From assembly GCA_021783515.1 (NCBI GenBank), contig JAJXTV010000025.1:1-53902 (forward strand): 53,902 nt of DNA, given 5' to 3'. A program made the translations under genes and the position numbers. How positions within the stretch are numbered: the stretch's first letter is position 1; each line of letters starts with the position of its first letter. The notes under the pieces were generated by a model. That model ran no database searches, was not told the origin of the DNA, and saw only the letters and a program-made list of their open reading frames with translations. Shown here piece by piece: positions 8,105 to 15,623 of this stretch. Source of the DNA: Nitrospirota bacterium. Its GTDB lineage: Bacteria > Nitrospirota > Thermodesulfovibrionia > Thermodesulfovibrionales > UBA6898.

Positions 8105-8255
8105 TGGAACGTGCATGACGGCGGGGAGATGTGTATGCAGTTGGAGGGCTGAGAGAGGAGCACTGTTGTTACGGTCATGCAGTATTAGTGAGAGCGCACA
8201 CTCTGTCTCGATAGGATGCGTATACTGACTTAATAACGGCAGCAAAATAGTCCGT

Positions 8256-8340
8256 GCATAACCCCTCCTCACCTCCCCTTACGTTAAGGGGAGGAAACCG
8301 TTCCTCCTCTTAGGTTAAGAGGGGGCGAGGGGAGTTAGCA
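8256..8340. repeat. Palindromic MITE/REP-like element
   Basis: The 85-bp stretch has an internal perfect hairpin (8272-8281 CCTCCCCTTA pairing with TAAGGGGAGG, 3-nt loop), a second related half (CTCCTCTTAGGTTAAGAGGGGG) and outer ends that are imperfect inverse copies of each other (TGCATAACCCCTC and GAGGGGAGTTAGCA). This nested design is typical of dispersed palindromic elements. It sits between pdhB and mlaA and its right end runs into the longest open frame of mlaA, showing that the upstream ATG of that frame is unlikely to be used. Confidence 0.6.
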
Positions 8341-8390
8341 TGGTAAATAGTTTTGAGACTATTAATGTGGAAAGGAACGAACGTGAACAG

Positions 8391-9197
8391 ATGAAAACAA
8401 GAAACATTTTCATTTCGATGGCGGTGGCATTTATTATCCTGCTTCCACGGTACTCTTTTGCTGCCGGGGCCCCGACCGACACCGGGGCTGATGCGGTCGT
8501 CTCGGACGAGGCTGGCCCGGGCGGTCCCGACGGGGCGGTGCAGGAGGAGGGTGGGATCGTCGATCCGCTGGAGCCCTGGAACCGGGCGATGTTCACCATT
8601 AACGACAGGCTCTACTTCTGGGTGATGAAGCCGACGGCGAAGCTCTATAGCTTCTTCGTTCCCGAATACGGACGCATACGGGTGCGCAACGTCGTCAACA
8701 ACGTGGCGTTCCCGGTGCGTTTCGTCAACTCGATCCTCCAGCTGAAGATTCACGCCGCGGCCGCTGAGCTCGGGCGGTTCGTGGTGAACAGCACTGCCGG
8801 GATCGGCGGGATGTACGAGATCGTCAAGGCGAACCCCGCTATCGGCACGGGAGACAAGGACCTGGGCCAGACCCTCGGAGAATACGGCATCCCCAACGGG
8901 TTCTATTTCATCTGGCCGTTTCTCGGGCCTTCGTCTTTCAGAGACAGCGTAGGCATGGCGGGTGATTACTTTCTCACCCCGGAGAACTATATCACTCCGT
9001 TTGCGGACTCGCTTGCGGTCGAAGGGTACGAGCAGGTCAACGGGGTCTCGCTCAGGATCGGGGACTACGAGGACTTCAAGGACTCGGCGATCGAGCCCTA
9101 TGTGGCGATGCGCAACGCCTACTACCAGTACCGCAAGAGCAAGGTGGAAGGCGGAGCGTATAGCGGGCCGCTCTACCAGGAAAAGGACCGGCAGTAG
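8391..9197 (+). CDS. mlaA: MlaA (VacJ) phospholipid-transport protein
   Basis: MlaA removes phospholipids from the outer leaflet of the outer membrane and hands them to periplasmic MlaC. The 268-residue product shows the family landmarks: DPLEPWNRAMFTINDRLY, RVRNVVNNVAFPVRFVNSIL, ELGRFVVNSTAGIGGMYEI, DLGQTLGEYGIPNGFYFIWP and FLGPSSFRDSVG. I placed the start at 8391, giving a signal peptide (MKTRNIFISMAVAFIILL) cut after SFA; the longer frame begins in a mobile repeat. The signal has no lipobox cysteine, unlike the E. coli lipoprotein. It converges with mlaEFDC. A Gly/Asp/Glu-rich linker (about 27-55) precedes the domain. Confidence 0.9.
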   Translation: MKTRNIFISMAVAFIILLPRYSFAAGAPTDTGADAVVSDEAGPGGPDGAVQEEGGIVDPLEPWNRAMFTINDRLYFWVMKPTAKLYSFFVPEYGRIRVRNVVNNVAFPVRFVNSILQLKIHAAAAELGRFVVNSTAGIGGMYEIVKANPAIGTGDKDLGQTLGEYGIPNGFYFIWPFLGPSSFRDSVGMAGDYFLTPENYITPFADSLAVEGYEQVNGVSLRIGDYEDFKDSAIEPYVAMRNAYYQYRKSKVEGGAYSGPLYQEKDRQ

Positions 9198-9204
9198 CCG
9201 GTCC
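9185..9204 (-). terminator. Intrinsic terminator of the mla operon
   Basis: GGACCGGC (9185-9192) pairs perfectly with GCCGGTCC (9197-9204) around a 4-nt loop. Read on the minus strand the hairpin is followed by TTTT, as expected for the end of the mlaC transcript. It overlaps the mlaA stop codon on the other strand, so the two converging units share this space. On the plus strand there is no T-run. Confidence 0.55.
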
Positions 9205-9216
9205 CTGCGTTATGGG

Positions 9217-9837
9217 CTATTCGGTCTCCTTCTTCTCCTTGTCCCGGAGGCGCTTCAGGAGCCCCGCGAAGGATTCCGAATTCAGGATATCACGGAACTG
9301 CGACCGATAGTTGTTGACGAGGCTGACGCCCTCGATAATGACGTCGTAGACCTCCCACTTGGCGTCTTTTTTAAATATCCGGTATTCAACGGGGATCTCG
9401 ACCCCCTTGGCGGTGATGACCGTCGTCTTGACCGCTGCGTACGCCCCATCGACCCTTTCGCTGTTATAGCGCACTTTCTCATCCTCAAAGCGTTCGATCT
9501 TCCTGATATAGGTATTTTCGAGAAGGTCGGAAAAGAGCGATACGAATTCCTTCTTCTCTTCCGGCGTCCTCTTGCTCCAGGCGGGTCCGAGGGAGCGTTT
9601 CGCCATCTCGCCGAAGTCGAAGCGTTTATCGACGATCTCCCTCAGTTTCTTCCTCTTTTTTTGCCTGTTCTCGGGCTTCCGGAGCTCCTTGTTGTTCAGA
9701 ACGGCGATTACGGCGTCTGACGTCTCCTTGATCTGCTCCGTGGCTTCGCCCGCATACGCCTCCGGGACGGCGAAGGGGAAAAGTGCGAGACAGAAGGCGA
9801 AAAAGACTGCTGCGGCAACGGTGCGGCGGTTTCTCAT
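9217..9837 (-). CDS. mlaC: MlaC periplasmic phospholipid carrier
   Basis: This 206-residue protein has a Sec signal peptide (to about PEAYA) and the Tol_Tol_Ttg2 / MlaC fold: RKKLREIVDKRFDFGEMAKR, LGPAWSKRTPEEKKEFVSLF, LLENTYIRKIERFEDEKVRY, and the C-terminal VEYRIFKKDAKWEVYDVIIE plus GVSLVNNYRSQFRDILN. MlaC shuttles single phospholipids between outer-membrane MlaA and the inner-membrane MlaFED complex. It is the last gene of mlaEFDC, 9 bp after mlaD, and is followed by a terminator hairpin. The highly charged C-terminal tail (RLRDKEKKETE) is not part of the domain. Confidence 0.9.
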   Translation of the reverse strand: MRNRRTVAAAVFFAFCLALFPFAVPEAYAGEATEQIKETSDAVIAVLNNKELRKPENRQKKRKKLREIVDKRFDFGEMAKRSLGPAWSKRTPEEKKEFVSLFSDLLENTYIRKIERFEDEKVRYNSERVDGAYAAVKTTVITAKGVEIPVEYRIFKKDAKWEVYDVIIEGVSLVNNYRSQFRDILNSESFAGLLKRLRDKEKKETE

Positions 9838-9846
9838 GGCTTCCTC

Positions 9847-10290
9847 CTAAATCTTCCCGAAGGCGTATTTTGAAAGCAGCGATTCGATGTCGATGGCGGA
9901 CTCGGTGTCCCGTATCGTGCCGCCCGGGGCTATGAACTTTTCCGACGCGCCCGGAGAGATCTGCACGAATTTTTCTCCGATAAGCCCCGAGGTCTTGATC
10001 GAGGCGATCGAGTCGTCCTGCAGCTTTACCCCCTCGTCGATCTCGAAGCTGACAAGCGCCTCATAGTTTTTGTCGAGTCTGATGCCCGTGACCCGTCCGA
10101 CCGTGACTCCGGCGATCTGGATATCGGCCCCGGGTTTGATGCCTCCTGACTGGGCGAACTGGGCGTACACAGTATACCCCTTCCCCCCAATGACTTCGAG
10201 TTTCCCCATTTTGATCGATATGTAGGCGAGTGAAAAAATGCCTATCAGGAGAAAAAAACCCACCGCGATTTCAAGATCGATCTTTTTCAT
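9847..10290 (-). CDS. mlaD: MlaD, MCE-domain membrane protein
   Basis: The 147-residue product has one N-terminal membrane helix (IAVGFFLLIGIFSLAYISI) and one MCE domain (about 38-118; QSGGIKPGADIQIAGVTVGR, TSGLIGEKFVQISPG). MCE rings of MlaD bridge the inner membrane and the periplasm and pass lipids to or from MlaC. Size and single-MCE layout fit MlaD rather than the multi-MCE proteins PqiB or LetB. It lies 18 bp after mlaF in the mlaEFDC operon. Confidence 0.9.
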   Translation of the reverse strand: MKKIDLEIAVGFFLLIGIFSLAYISIKMGKLEVIGGKGYTVYAQFAQSGGIKPGADIQIAGVTVGRVTGIRLDKNYEALVSFEIDEGVKLQDDSIASIKTSGLIGEKFVQISPGASEKFIAPGGTIRDTESAIDIESLLSKYAFGKI

Positions 10291-10308
10291 CGGTTGCGCG
10301 TCTCACCT

Positions 10309-11058
10309 CTACTTTATTATTTCTATGGGGCCTTCGAGCGCGCCGGAGACAAACTGCCTCACGTACGGGTTGTCCGATCTCCTGAACTCCTCCGCGGGCC
10401 CCGTTTCGATAATAGTACCATTGTATAACATGGCTATTCTATCTGCAACCTCGAATATCGCGGGTATCTCATGGCTGATGATCAGGCCGGCGAACCCGTA
10501 TTTCTGGTGCGTCTTCGTGATCAGTTTGTGGATCGAGCTCGAAATGATCGGGTCCAGCCCCGTAGTGGGCTCGTCGAAGAGCACGATCTTCGGCTCGGTG
10601 ATCAGCGCCCGGGCGAGGGCGACCCTCCTCTTCATGCCGCCGCTTATCTCGGCGGGATACTTGTTCCCCATCTCGCTGAGACCGACGTCAACGAGCGCGT
10701 GGAGCACGCGCTCGTTGACCTCGTCTTTCTTCATGCGCGTCTTTTCCCGGAGAGGAAAGGCGATGTTCTCATAAACGGTGAGAGAATCGAAGAGCGCGCC
10801 TTCCTGGAAGACGACGCCGAATTTTTCCCTGACCGAGTCGAGGTCCTTCCCTGTAACGGTGGTGATGTCCACCCCCTCGATTAATATCTTCCCTTCGTCT
10901 GGTTTCACGATGCCGATCAGATGCTTCAGGAGAACGCTCTTGCCGCCCCCGCTCTGGCCGATCACTGCGACGAGCTCCCTGTTTTCGATCTTCAGGTTGA
11001 GTCCGTTGAGGACCTTCTGGTTGCCGAAACGCTTTCTGAGATTGACGATCTGTATCAT
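10309..11058 (-). CDS. mlaF: MlaF, ABC transporter ATPase
   Basis: This 249-residue ATP-binding subunit has Walker A GQSGGGKSVLLKH, a Q-loop in FGVVFQEGALFDSLTVYENI, the variant signature ISGGMKRRVALARAL, Walker B KIVLFDEPTTGLDP and the switch His in LIISHE. FQEGALFDSLTVYENIAFPL is characteristic of MlaF-type ATPases that pair with MlaE permeases. It powers phospholipid movement through MlaE. mlaE ends 2 bp upstream, so the genes are translationally coupled. No STAS-domain partner MlaB is encoded here. Confidence 0.92.
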   Translation of the reverse strand: MIQIVNLRKRFGNQKVLNGLNLKIENRELVAVIGQSGGGKSVLLKHLIGIVKPDEGKILIEGVDITTVTGKDLDSVREKFGVVFQEGALFDSLTVYENIAFPLREKTRMKKDEVNERVLHALVDVGLSEMGNKYPAEISGGMKRRVALARALITEPKIVLFDEPTTGLDPIISSSIHKLITKTHQKYGFAGLIISHEIPAIFEVADRIAMLYNGTIIETGPAEEFRRSDNPYVRQFVSGALEGPIEIIK

Positions 11059-11060
11059 GG

Positions 11061-11849
11061 CTACCTCAGGAGGATCGTCCCCAGGAAATAGTCCCAGATC
11101 AGGATGAATACGGAAGAGAGCACCACCGCCGAGGTCGTCGACTTGCTCACCCCCTCGGCGCCGTAGCCGGTGTAATACCCCTTATAGCAGCAGACCCACG
11201 AGACGATGACTCCGAAGCTGAGCGATTTGTAAAGTCCGACCCGGATGTCTTCCAGTTTGAGGAACGTTTCCATCTGAGAGAAATAGGTGCCCGAGCTGAG
11301 GCCGAGAAGCTTCACGCCGACGAAATAACCTCCGTAGATGCCGATCAGATCGAAGATCGCGGTCAGAAGGGGAAAGGCGATGAGCGCCGCGACGATGTTT
11401 GGCACGATCAGGTACCGGACCGGATTCAGCGCCATCGAGGTGAGCGCGTCGATCTGCTCGGTGATCTTCATGATGCCGATCTCGGCCGTCAGGGCCGACC
11501 CGGCCCTGCCGGTCACCATGAGCGCCGAAAGCACCGGCCCCAGTTCCCGGATGATCGAAAGGGCGACTGCCGGTCCGAGCATCGCCTCGGAGCCGAATTT
11601 TCTGAGGGTGTAATAAATCTGCAAGGCCAGAACCATGCCGGTGAAGGAGCCGGTCAGGAGGATGACGACCATCGATTTGCTGCCGAGAAAACGTATCTGC
11701 CGCAGGAGCATCCTGAATTTGAAGGGCGGCCTGAAGACGGTAAAAATCGCATTCATCAGGAAGATGAACATGCGGCCCATCTCGGCGAGCAGGTCGATCA
11801 CCCATGCGCCGATGGCGCGTATGCAGACCGTCATGTCGTATATCGTCAT
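11061..11849 (-). CDS. mlaE: MlaE, ABC permease of the Mla system
   Basis: The 262-residue membrane protein belongs to the MlaE/YrbE permease family. It contains the amphipathic interface region and the conserved stretches ALQIYYTLRKFGSEAMLGPA, LSIIRELGPVLSALMVTGRA, GSALTAEIGIMKITEQIDAL and MALNPVRYLIVPNIVAAL, with about five hydrophobic helices. It forms the membrane core of MlaFED that moves phospholipids between the inner membrane and MlaD. It is the first gene of the operon, with a plausible sigma-70 promoter about 50-75 bp upstream. Confidence 0.92.
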   Translation of the reverse strand: MTIYDMTVCIRAIGAWVIDLLAEMGRMFIFLMNAIFTVFRPPFKFRMLLRQIRFLGSKSMVVILLTGSFTGMVLALQIYYTLRKFGSEAMLGPAVALSIIRELGPVLSALMVTGRAGSALTAEIGIMKITEQIDALTSMALNPVRYLIVPNIVAALIAFPLLTAIFDLIGIYGGYFVGVKLLGLSSGTYFSQMETFLKLEDIRVGLYKSLSFGVIVSWVCCYKGYYTGYGAEGVSKSTTSAVVLSSVFILIWDYFLGTILLR

Positions 11850-11897
11850 AGTGTGGTACGCCGCTCCGACGGACCGTTGTGGCGCGGACCGTAGTAT

Positions 11898-11926
11898 AGT
11901 CTATTCGATTCCCCCGGTCTATGCAA
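11898..11926 (-). promoter_or_regulatory. Possible sigma-70 promoter of mlaEFDC
   Basis: Read on the minus strand, TTGCAT (11921-11926) and TAGACT (11898-11903) are separated by exactly 17 bp and lie about 50 bp before the mlaE start. Four of six bases match in the -10 box and the -35 box keeps TTG and A. A TATACT slightly downstream would need a 22-bp spacer. This is the only good candidate in the gap. Confidence 0.35.
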
Positions 11927-11946
11927 TGTCTTTTTGCCCGGCGGAA

Positions 11947-12864
11947 TCACCACTGCTCGACGGCATATCTCCGCGCCCTGAGCATTTCGACTACCCCTCT
12001 CGGGCCGACGAGATGGCCTGCCCCGACGACGACGAATACCGTGCCGTGTGATTTAAGAAACGTTTCTATCCGGCGGACCATTTTTTTGTTCCGTTCGTAC
12101 AGGAGCTTCTCCCAGACGGAGGACATTCCCGCCTCTTTCGACATTCCCTCGCGGAGGACCGCCGCAAGACCGTCGGCGTCTCCCGACTTCCATGTTGTGA
12201 CGAGGCTCCGGGACTCCTTGGCGGCCTTCTGCATGTCCCTGAGGGTATACCGGAGGAATGACTCCTGCTCGGAGTCGGAAAATCCGGAGAGGAGTTCGGT
12301 CTGGTATTCGAGACTCTCGATCTCGACGATCTTCTTCCCTCCTGCTTTCGAAAGGAAATGCATATCGACGCCGAGCTCCGGGTCGAACCCGCCTTTGAGC
12401 AGCTGCAGAGACGTCAGCGTCAGTGCGAGAAACCACGGCCTCTCCCGTTCGGTCAGCTCTTCCGGCAGCCCGAACTTCCCGAGTTCCTCCCTGAGGAGCG
12501 CATAGGTGTCAGGGGACAGATGGTTTTTCAGTGAATCGCCTTCAGGGTAAAAGGCGCGCTCCAGGAACTTCGTGAAAAAGAGTTGGTCCGGATTGTTGAT
12601 GTTCGCTTCGACAGCCAGCACGTCCGACTTCGCAAAGGCCTCTTCTATCGGCGCGGAGAGCGGATAGGCGTCGCGGGTCAGAAAGTGGACCGACCCGAGA
12701 AGATAGACCGTGGCGGTTTTCGAGCGGGCCTCCCACATGAAATCTCTCGCATCGGCGGCGGGCACTGCGGCCTCCGGGAGCGAGCAGAGGGCTACCACGA
12801 ACGAAAACGCCGCGAGGATTCCTGCCCGCACATTCTTTCTGTCTTCCCTATTCATCATCTGCAT
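11947..12864 (-). CDS. TraB/GumN (YbaP)-family protein
   Basis: This 305-residue protein has a signal peptide (about 1-40) and the TraB/GumN/PrgY layout: two separate GX2H-type motifs, VYLLGSVHFL near the mature N-terminus and VVVGAGHLVG near the C-terminus, plus a conserved Glu in VLAVEANI. The family is related to the Tiki metalloproteases, and the GX2H and Glu residues are thought to bind the catalytic metal. Bacterial YbaP-type members sit in the periplasm or membrane and have no agreed substrate. It is encoded between mlaE and the E2 gene, on the mla strand, and may be transcribed separately. Confidence 0.85.
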   Translation of the reverse strand: MQMMNREDRKNVRAGILAAFSFVVALCSLPEAAVPAADARDFMWEARSKTATVYLLGSVHFLTRDAYPLSAPIEEAFAKSDVLAVEANINNPDQLFFTKFLERAFYPEGDSLKNHLSPDTYALLREELGKFGLPEELTERERPWFLALTLTSLQLLKGGFDPELGVDMHFLSKAGGKKIVEIESLEYQTELLSGFSDSEQESFLRYTLRDMQKAAKESRSLVTTWKSGDADGLAAVLREGMSKEAGMSSVWEKLLYERNKKMVRRIETFLKSHGTVFVVVGAGHLVGPRGVVEMLRARRYAVEQW

Positions 12865-12957
12865 TATACCACGGTGGAAATTGACTGTCTCAATGGCGCG
12901 TGATATCCTTTACAATGGCGTTTCAGAAGCAGCAATCCCGCGCGAGGAGGAGGAGGT

Positions 12958-14193
12958 ATGCCTTTTAAGTTTGTGTTGCCCGACCTGGGAGAAGGGATCA
13001 CCGAGGGTGAGATAAGAAAGTGGGTGGTGAAGGAGGGCGACGCGGTCGAGGAACATCAGACCGTGGTCGAACTGGAGACGGACAAGGCGGTGGTCGAAGT
13101 GCCGTCCCCCAGAAAGGGCAGGGTACTGAAACTGAACAGGCAGGAGGGGGAGATCGCGAAGGTCGGCGAGGTCCTGATGACGATTGCGGAGGAAGGCGAG
13201 GCCGCCGAAGAGGAAAGGGCGGCGGAGAAAGGGTTCGCGGAAGAGATGAGGCCAGCCGAAGCAAGAAAGCCGGCGGAAGAACAGAGGCCGAAGTCGGTCT
13301 CGGTGGTAGGCGTCCTTCCTGAAGAAGAGGAAGAGACGGTCCTTGCCGCCCCCGCGGTCAGGGCGCTCGCGAGGGAACTCGGCGTCGACCTCTCGGCGGT
13401 GAAGGGCACGGGACCGGGAGGGAGCATCACGAAGGACAATGTGACCGCGGCGGCGGGTCCGAAAGAGAAGAAGGCGGAAGTCACGTACGGGCCGGTCGAA
13501 AGGGTCCCCCTGCGCGGGGTCCGCAGGACGATTGCTAGGAACCTGATCATGGCGCAGAAGACGACGGCGTTCGTGACCGGGATGAACGAAGTCGATATTA
13601 CCGACCTCTGGGACCTGAGGGAGAGGGAGAAGAGGCCGCTTCTCGAAAAGGGGCTTCATCTGACGTTCTTCCCCTTCTTCATCAAGGCGGTCCTCCATGC
13701 CCTTCCTGAACATCCGATGCTGAACGCCTCGATCGACGACGAAAAGGAAGAGATCATCGTCAAGAAATACTACGCCATCGGTGTTGCGACGGATACGCCA
13801 GACGGCCTCATGGTGCCGGTCATCAAGGAACCGGCCAAAAAGACAATCCTCGAACTCGCGCTCGAGATCCAGGACCTGAGCATCAAGGCGCGCGAAAGGA
13901 AGATCAAGATCGAAGAGATGAAGGGCGGCACCTTCACGATCACGAACTATGGCCATTTCGGGGGCTATTTCGCGACGCCGATCATCAATTATCCCGAATC
14001 GGCGATACTCGGCACCGGCATGATCTCCGAACGGCCCTGGGTGAAGGACGGCAAGATCGCGATACGGAAGATCCTCCCGATCTCGCTCACCTTCGACCAC
14101 CGGCTGACCGACGGGGTGGACGCCTCGCGCTTTCTTGCCAAAGTGACGGGGTATCTCGAGGACCCCGCGCTGATATTCATCGAGAGCGCATGA
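12958..14193 (+). CDS. pdhC: Dihydrolipoamide acetyltransferase (E2)
   Basis: The 411-residue E2 has an N-terminal lipoyl domain (about 1-80; lipoyl-lysine in ELETDKAVVEVPS), a long Glu/Ala/Lys-rich linker (about 80-130), a peripheral subunit-binding domain (about 135-170; APAVRALARELGVDL and GTGPGGSITKDNV) and a C-terminal catalytic domain with TFTITNYGHFGGYFATPIIN and the active-site motif SLTFDHRLTDGVDASRF. It transfers the acetyl group from E1 to CoA. A GGAGGAGGAGG ribosome site precedes the ATG. Its 3' end overlaps the acyl-CoA synthetase gene by 4 bp, so acetyl-CoA formation and use are probably co-expressed. No E3 gene is in the window. Confidence 0.92.
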   Translation: MPFKFVLPDLGEGITEGEIRKWVVKEGDAVEEHQTVVELETDKAVVEVPSPRKGRVLKLNRQEGEIAKVGEVLMTIAEEGEAAEEERAAEKGFAEEMRPAEARKPAEEQRPKSVSVVGVLPEEEEETVLAAPAVRALARELGVDLSAVKGTGPGGSITKDNVTAAAGPKEKKAEVTYGPVERVPLRGVRRTIARNLIMAQKTTAFVTGMNEVDITDLWDLREREKRPLLEKGLHLTFFPFFIKAVLHALPEHPMLNASIDDEKEEIIVKKYYAIGVATDTPDGLMVPVIKEPAKKTILELALEIQDLSIKARERKIKIEEMKGGTFTITNYGHFGGYFATPIINYPESAILGTGMISERPWVKDGKIAIRKILPISLTFDHRLTDGVDASRFLAKVTGYLEDPALIFIESA

Positions 14194-15542
14194 ACGCCCT
14201 CGACCCTCTCTTCGCGCCCCGCTCGATCGCGCTGATCGGCGCCTCCCACAGCGAGATGAAGCTCGGCGGGGTGGTGATGAAAAACCTCCTCGGCTTCAAC
14301 GGGATGCTGTATCCGGTCAACCCCAAATATGACGAACTGATGGGAGTGAAGGCATTCGCGGAGGTTTCGGATATCCCGCAGCCGGTCGACCTTGCGCTGA
14401 TCCTGCGGCCTGCCCAGGAGGTCCCTGGCATACTGAAGGAATTCAGGGGGAAGGCGAAATGCGTGATTGTCATGAGCTCGGGTTTTGCCGAGGTGGGGGA
14501 GACGGGGCTTCAGGATGAGGTGAGGCGCATCGGGGAGGAGGCCGGATTCAGGATAGTCGGGCCGAACTGCATGGGACTCTATAATCCCCACCGTAAGCTT
14601 GACACCTTCTTCCTCCCGCCGTCGAGGCTGCACCGGCCGAAGAGGGGCAATGTCGCGGTCATCTCTCAGAGCGGCGCTATCCTCAGCTGCCTGCTGGGGG
14701 CGATGAAGGAGGCCCGCGCCGGAGTATCGAAGGCGATCGGGTACGGCAATGCCGTCGACGTAGCCGAATCCGACCTGTTCGAATATCTTGTCGGGGACGA
14801 CAAGACTGAAGTAGTGGTTTCGTATGTCGAATCCGTGCGAGACGGCAGGAGGTTCGTTCAGAGCGCGAGGGAACTCTCGGAGCGGAAGCCGCTGCTTGTC
14901 CTGAAATCGGGGAAGGGGGCCAGCGGACAGGCGGCCGCTTTTTCCCATACCGGCAGACTTGCGGGGCGGTATGAGGTGTTCCACTCGATCGCGGCCCAGT
15001 GGGGAATACGCGAGGTCGCGGATTTCGACGAGCTCCTGGACGCCGCCAAGGCGCTTGCGTACCAGAGGCCGTCAGCGGGCGGGCGGGTGTGCATCATCAC
15101 CAACGGCGGCGGCTCCGGCGTGCTTGCCGCGGACGAATGCATGAGACAGGGGCTGCAGGTGCCGTCGATTGCCGAAGAGATCAGGGACCGGCTTCATCAC
15201 CTCTTCCCCGATTTTTTTGTCGTCAATAACCCGGTCGATCTCACCGCGCAGGTGAAAGATAAGGACTATGTGGCTGCGCTCGGCGAACTCCGCGACGAAT
15301 ACGACGGATTCGTGATCATCGCGCTTCCGAACGTCTTCGGGATTACCGAAAATCTCGGCGCGCTCCTGGCTTCGGCGAAAGCCGGGCTGGGAAGACCGAT
15401 TGTCGCCCATATCGCCGAAAGCGGAATTACGGGAAAGATACGGAACCTGCTCGAACGGGCGGGGATTCCGGTCTATGCGTCGCCCGAAAGGGCGGTGAGG
15501 GGCCTCAAGGCCCTGCTGTCGCACGGACGGGTTGCCAAATAG
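14190..15542 (+). CDS. ADP-forming acyl-CoA synthetase, alpha subunit
   Basis: This 450-residue protein has the alpha-subunit layout of ADP-forming acetyl/acyl-CoA synthetases: an N-terminal CoA-binding domain (PRSIALIGASHSEMKLGGVV, GMLYPVNPKY, VGPNCMGLYN) followed by a succinyl-CoA-ligase-like domain with the phospho-histidine motif AAFSHTGRLAG and IITNGGGSGVLAADEC. Such enzymes convert acyl-CoA, ADP and phosphate to acid, CoA and ATP. The ATP-grasp beta domain (about 230 residues) that fused versions carry is absent, so a separate beta subunit is needed. The 4-bp overlap with the E2 gene suggests coupling of pyruvate oxidation to ATP formation. A protein-acetyltransferase role is less likely, since there is no GNAT domain. 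Confidence 0.85.
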   Translation: MNALDPLFAPRSIALIGASHSEMKLGGVVMKNLLGFNGMLYPVNPKYDELMGVKAFAEVSDIPQPVDLALILRPAQEVPGILKEFRGKAKCVIVMSSGFAEVGETGLQDEVRRIGEEAGFRIVGPNCMGLYNPHRKLDTFFLPPSRLHRPKRGNVAVISQSGAILSCLLGAMKEARAGVSKAIGYGNAVDVAESDLFEYLVGDDKTEVVVSYVESVRDGRRFVQSARELSERKPLLVLKSGKGASGQAAAFSHTGRLAGRYEVFHSIAAQWGIREVADFDELLDAAKALAYQRPSAGGRVCIITNGGGSGVLAADECMRQGLQVPSIAEEIRDRLHHLFPDFFVVNNPVDLTAQVKDKDYVAALGELRDEYDGFVIIALPNVFGITENLGALLASAKAGLGRPIVAHIAESGITGKIRNLLERAGIPVYASPERAVRGLKALLSHGRVAK

Positions 15543-15623
15543 CAGACGAAATGCAATAATTGTAGTGCGCCGGATGCGGATTTACCCGCTGTTGTTCGGG
15601 AAACACCAAGGGGGAATGTATTC

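Noticed and set aside
8340-8390. mlaA start at 8340
   Set aside because: That ATG lies at the end of a mobile repeat and would put 17 hydrophilic residues before the signal peptide.
12910-14100. Long minus-strand frame (396 codons) opposite the E2 gene
   Set aside because: It is antisense to a fully conserved E2; its Arg/Asp/His/Pro-rich product is a typical shadow of GC-rich coding sequence.
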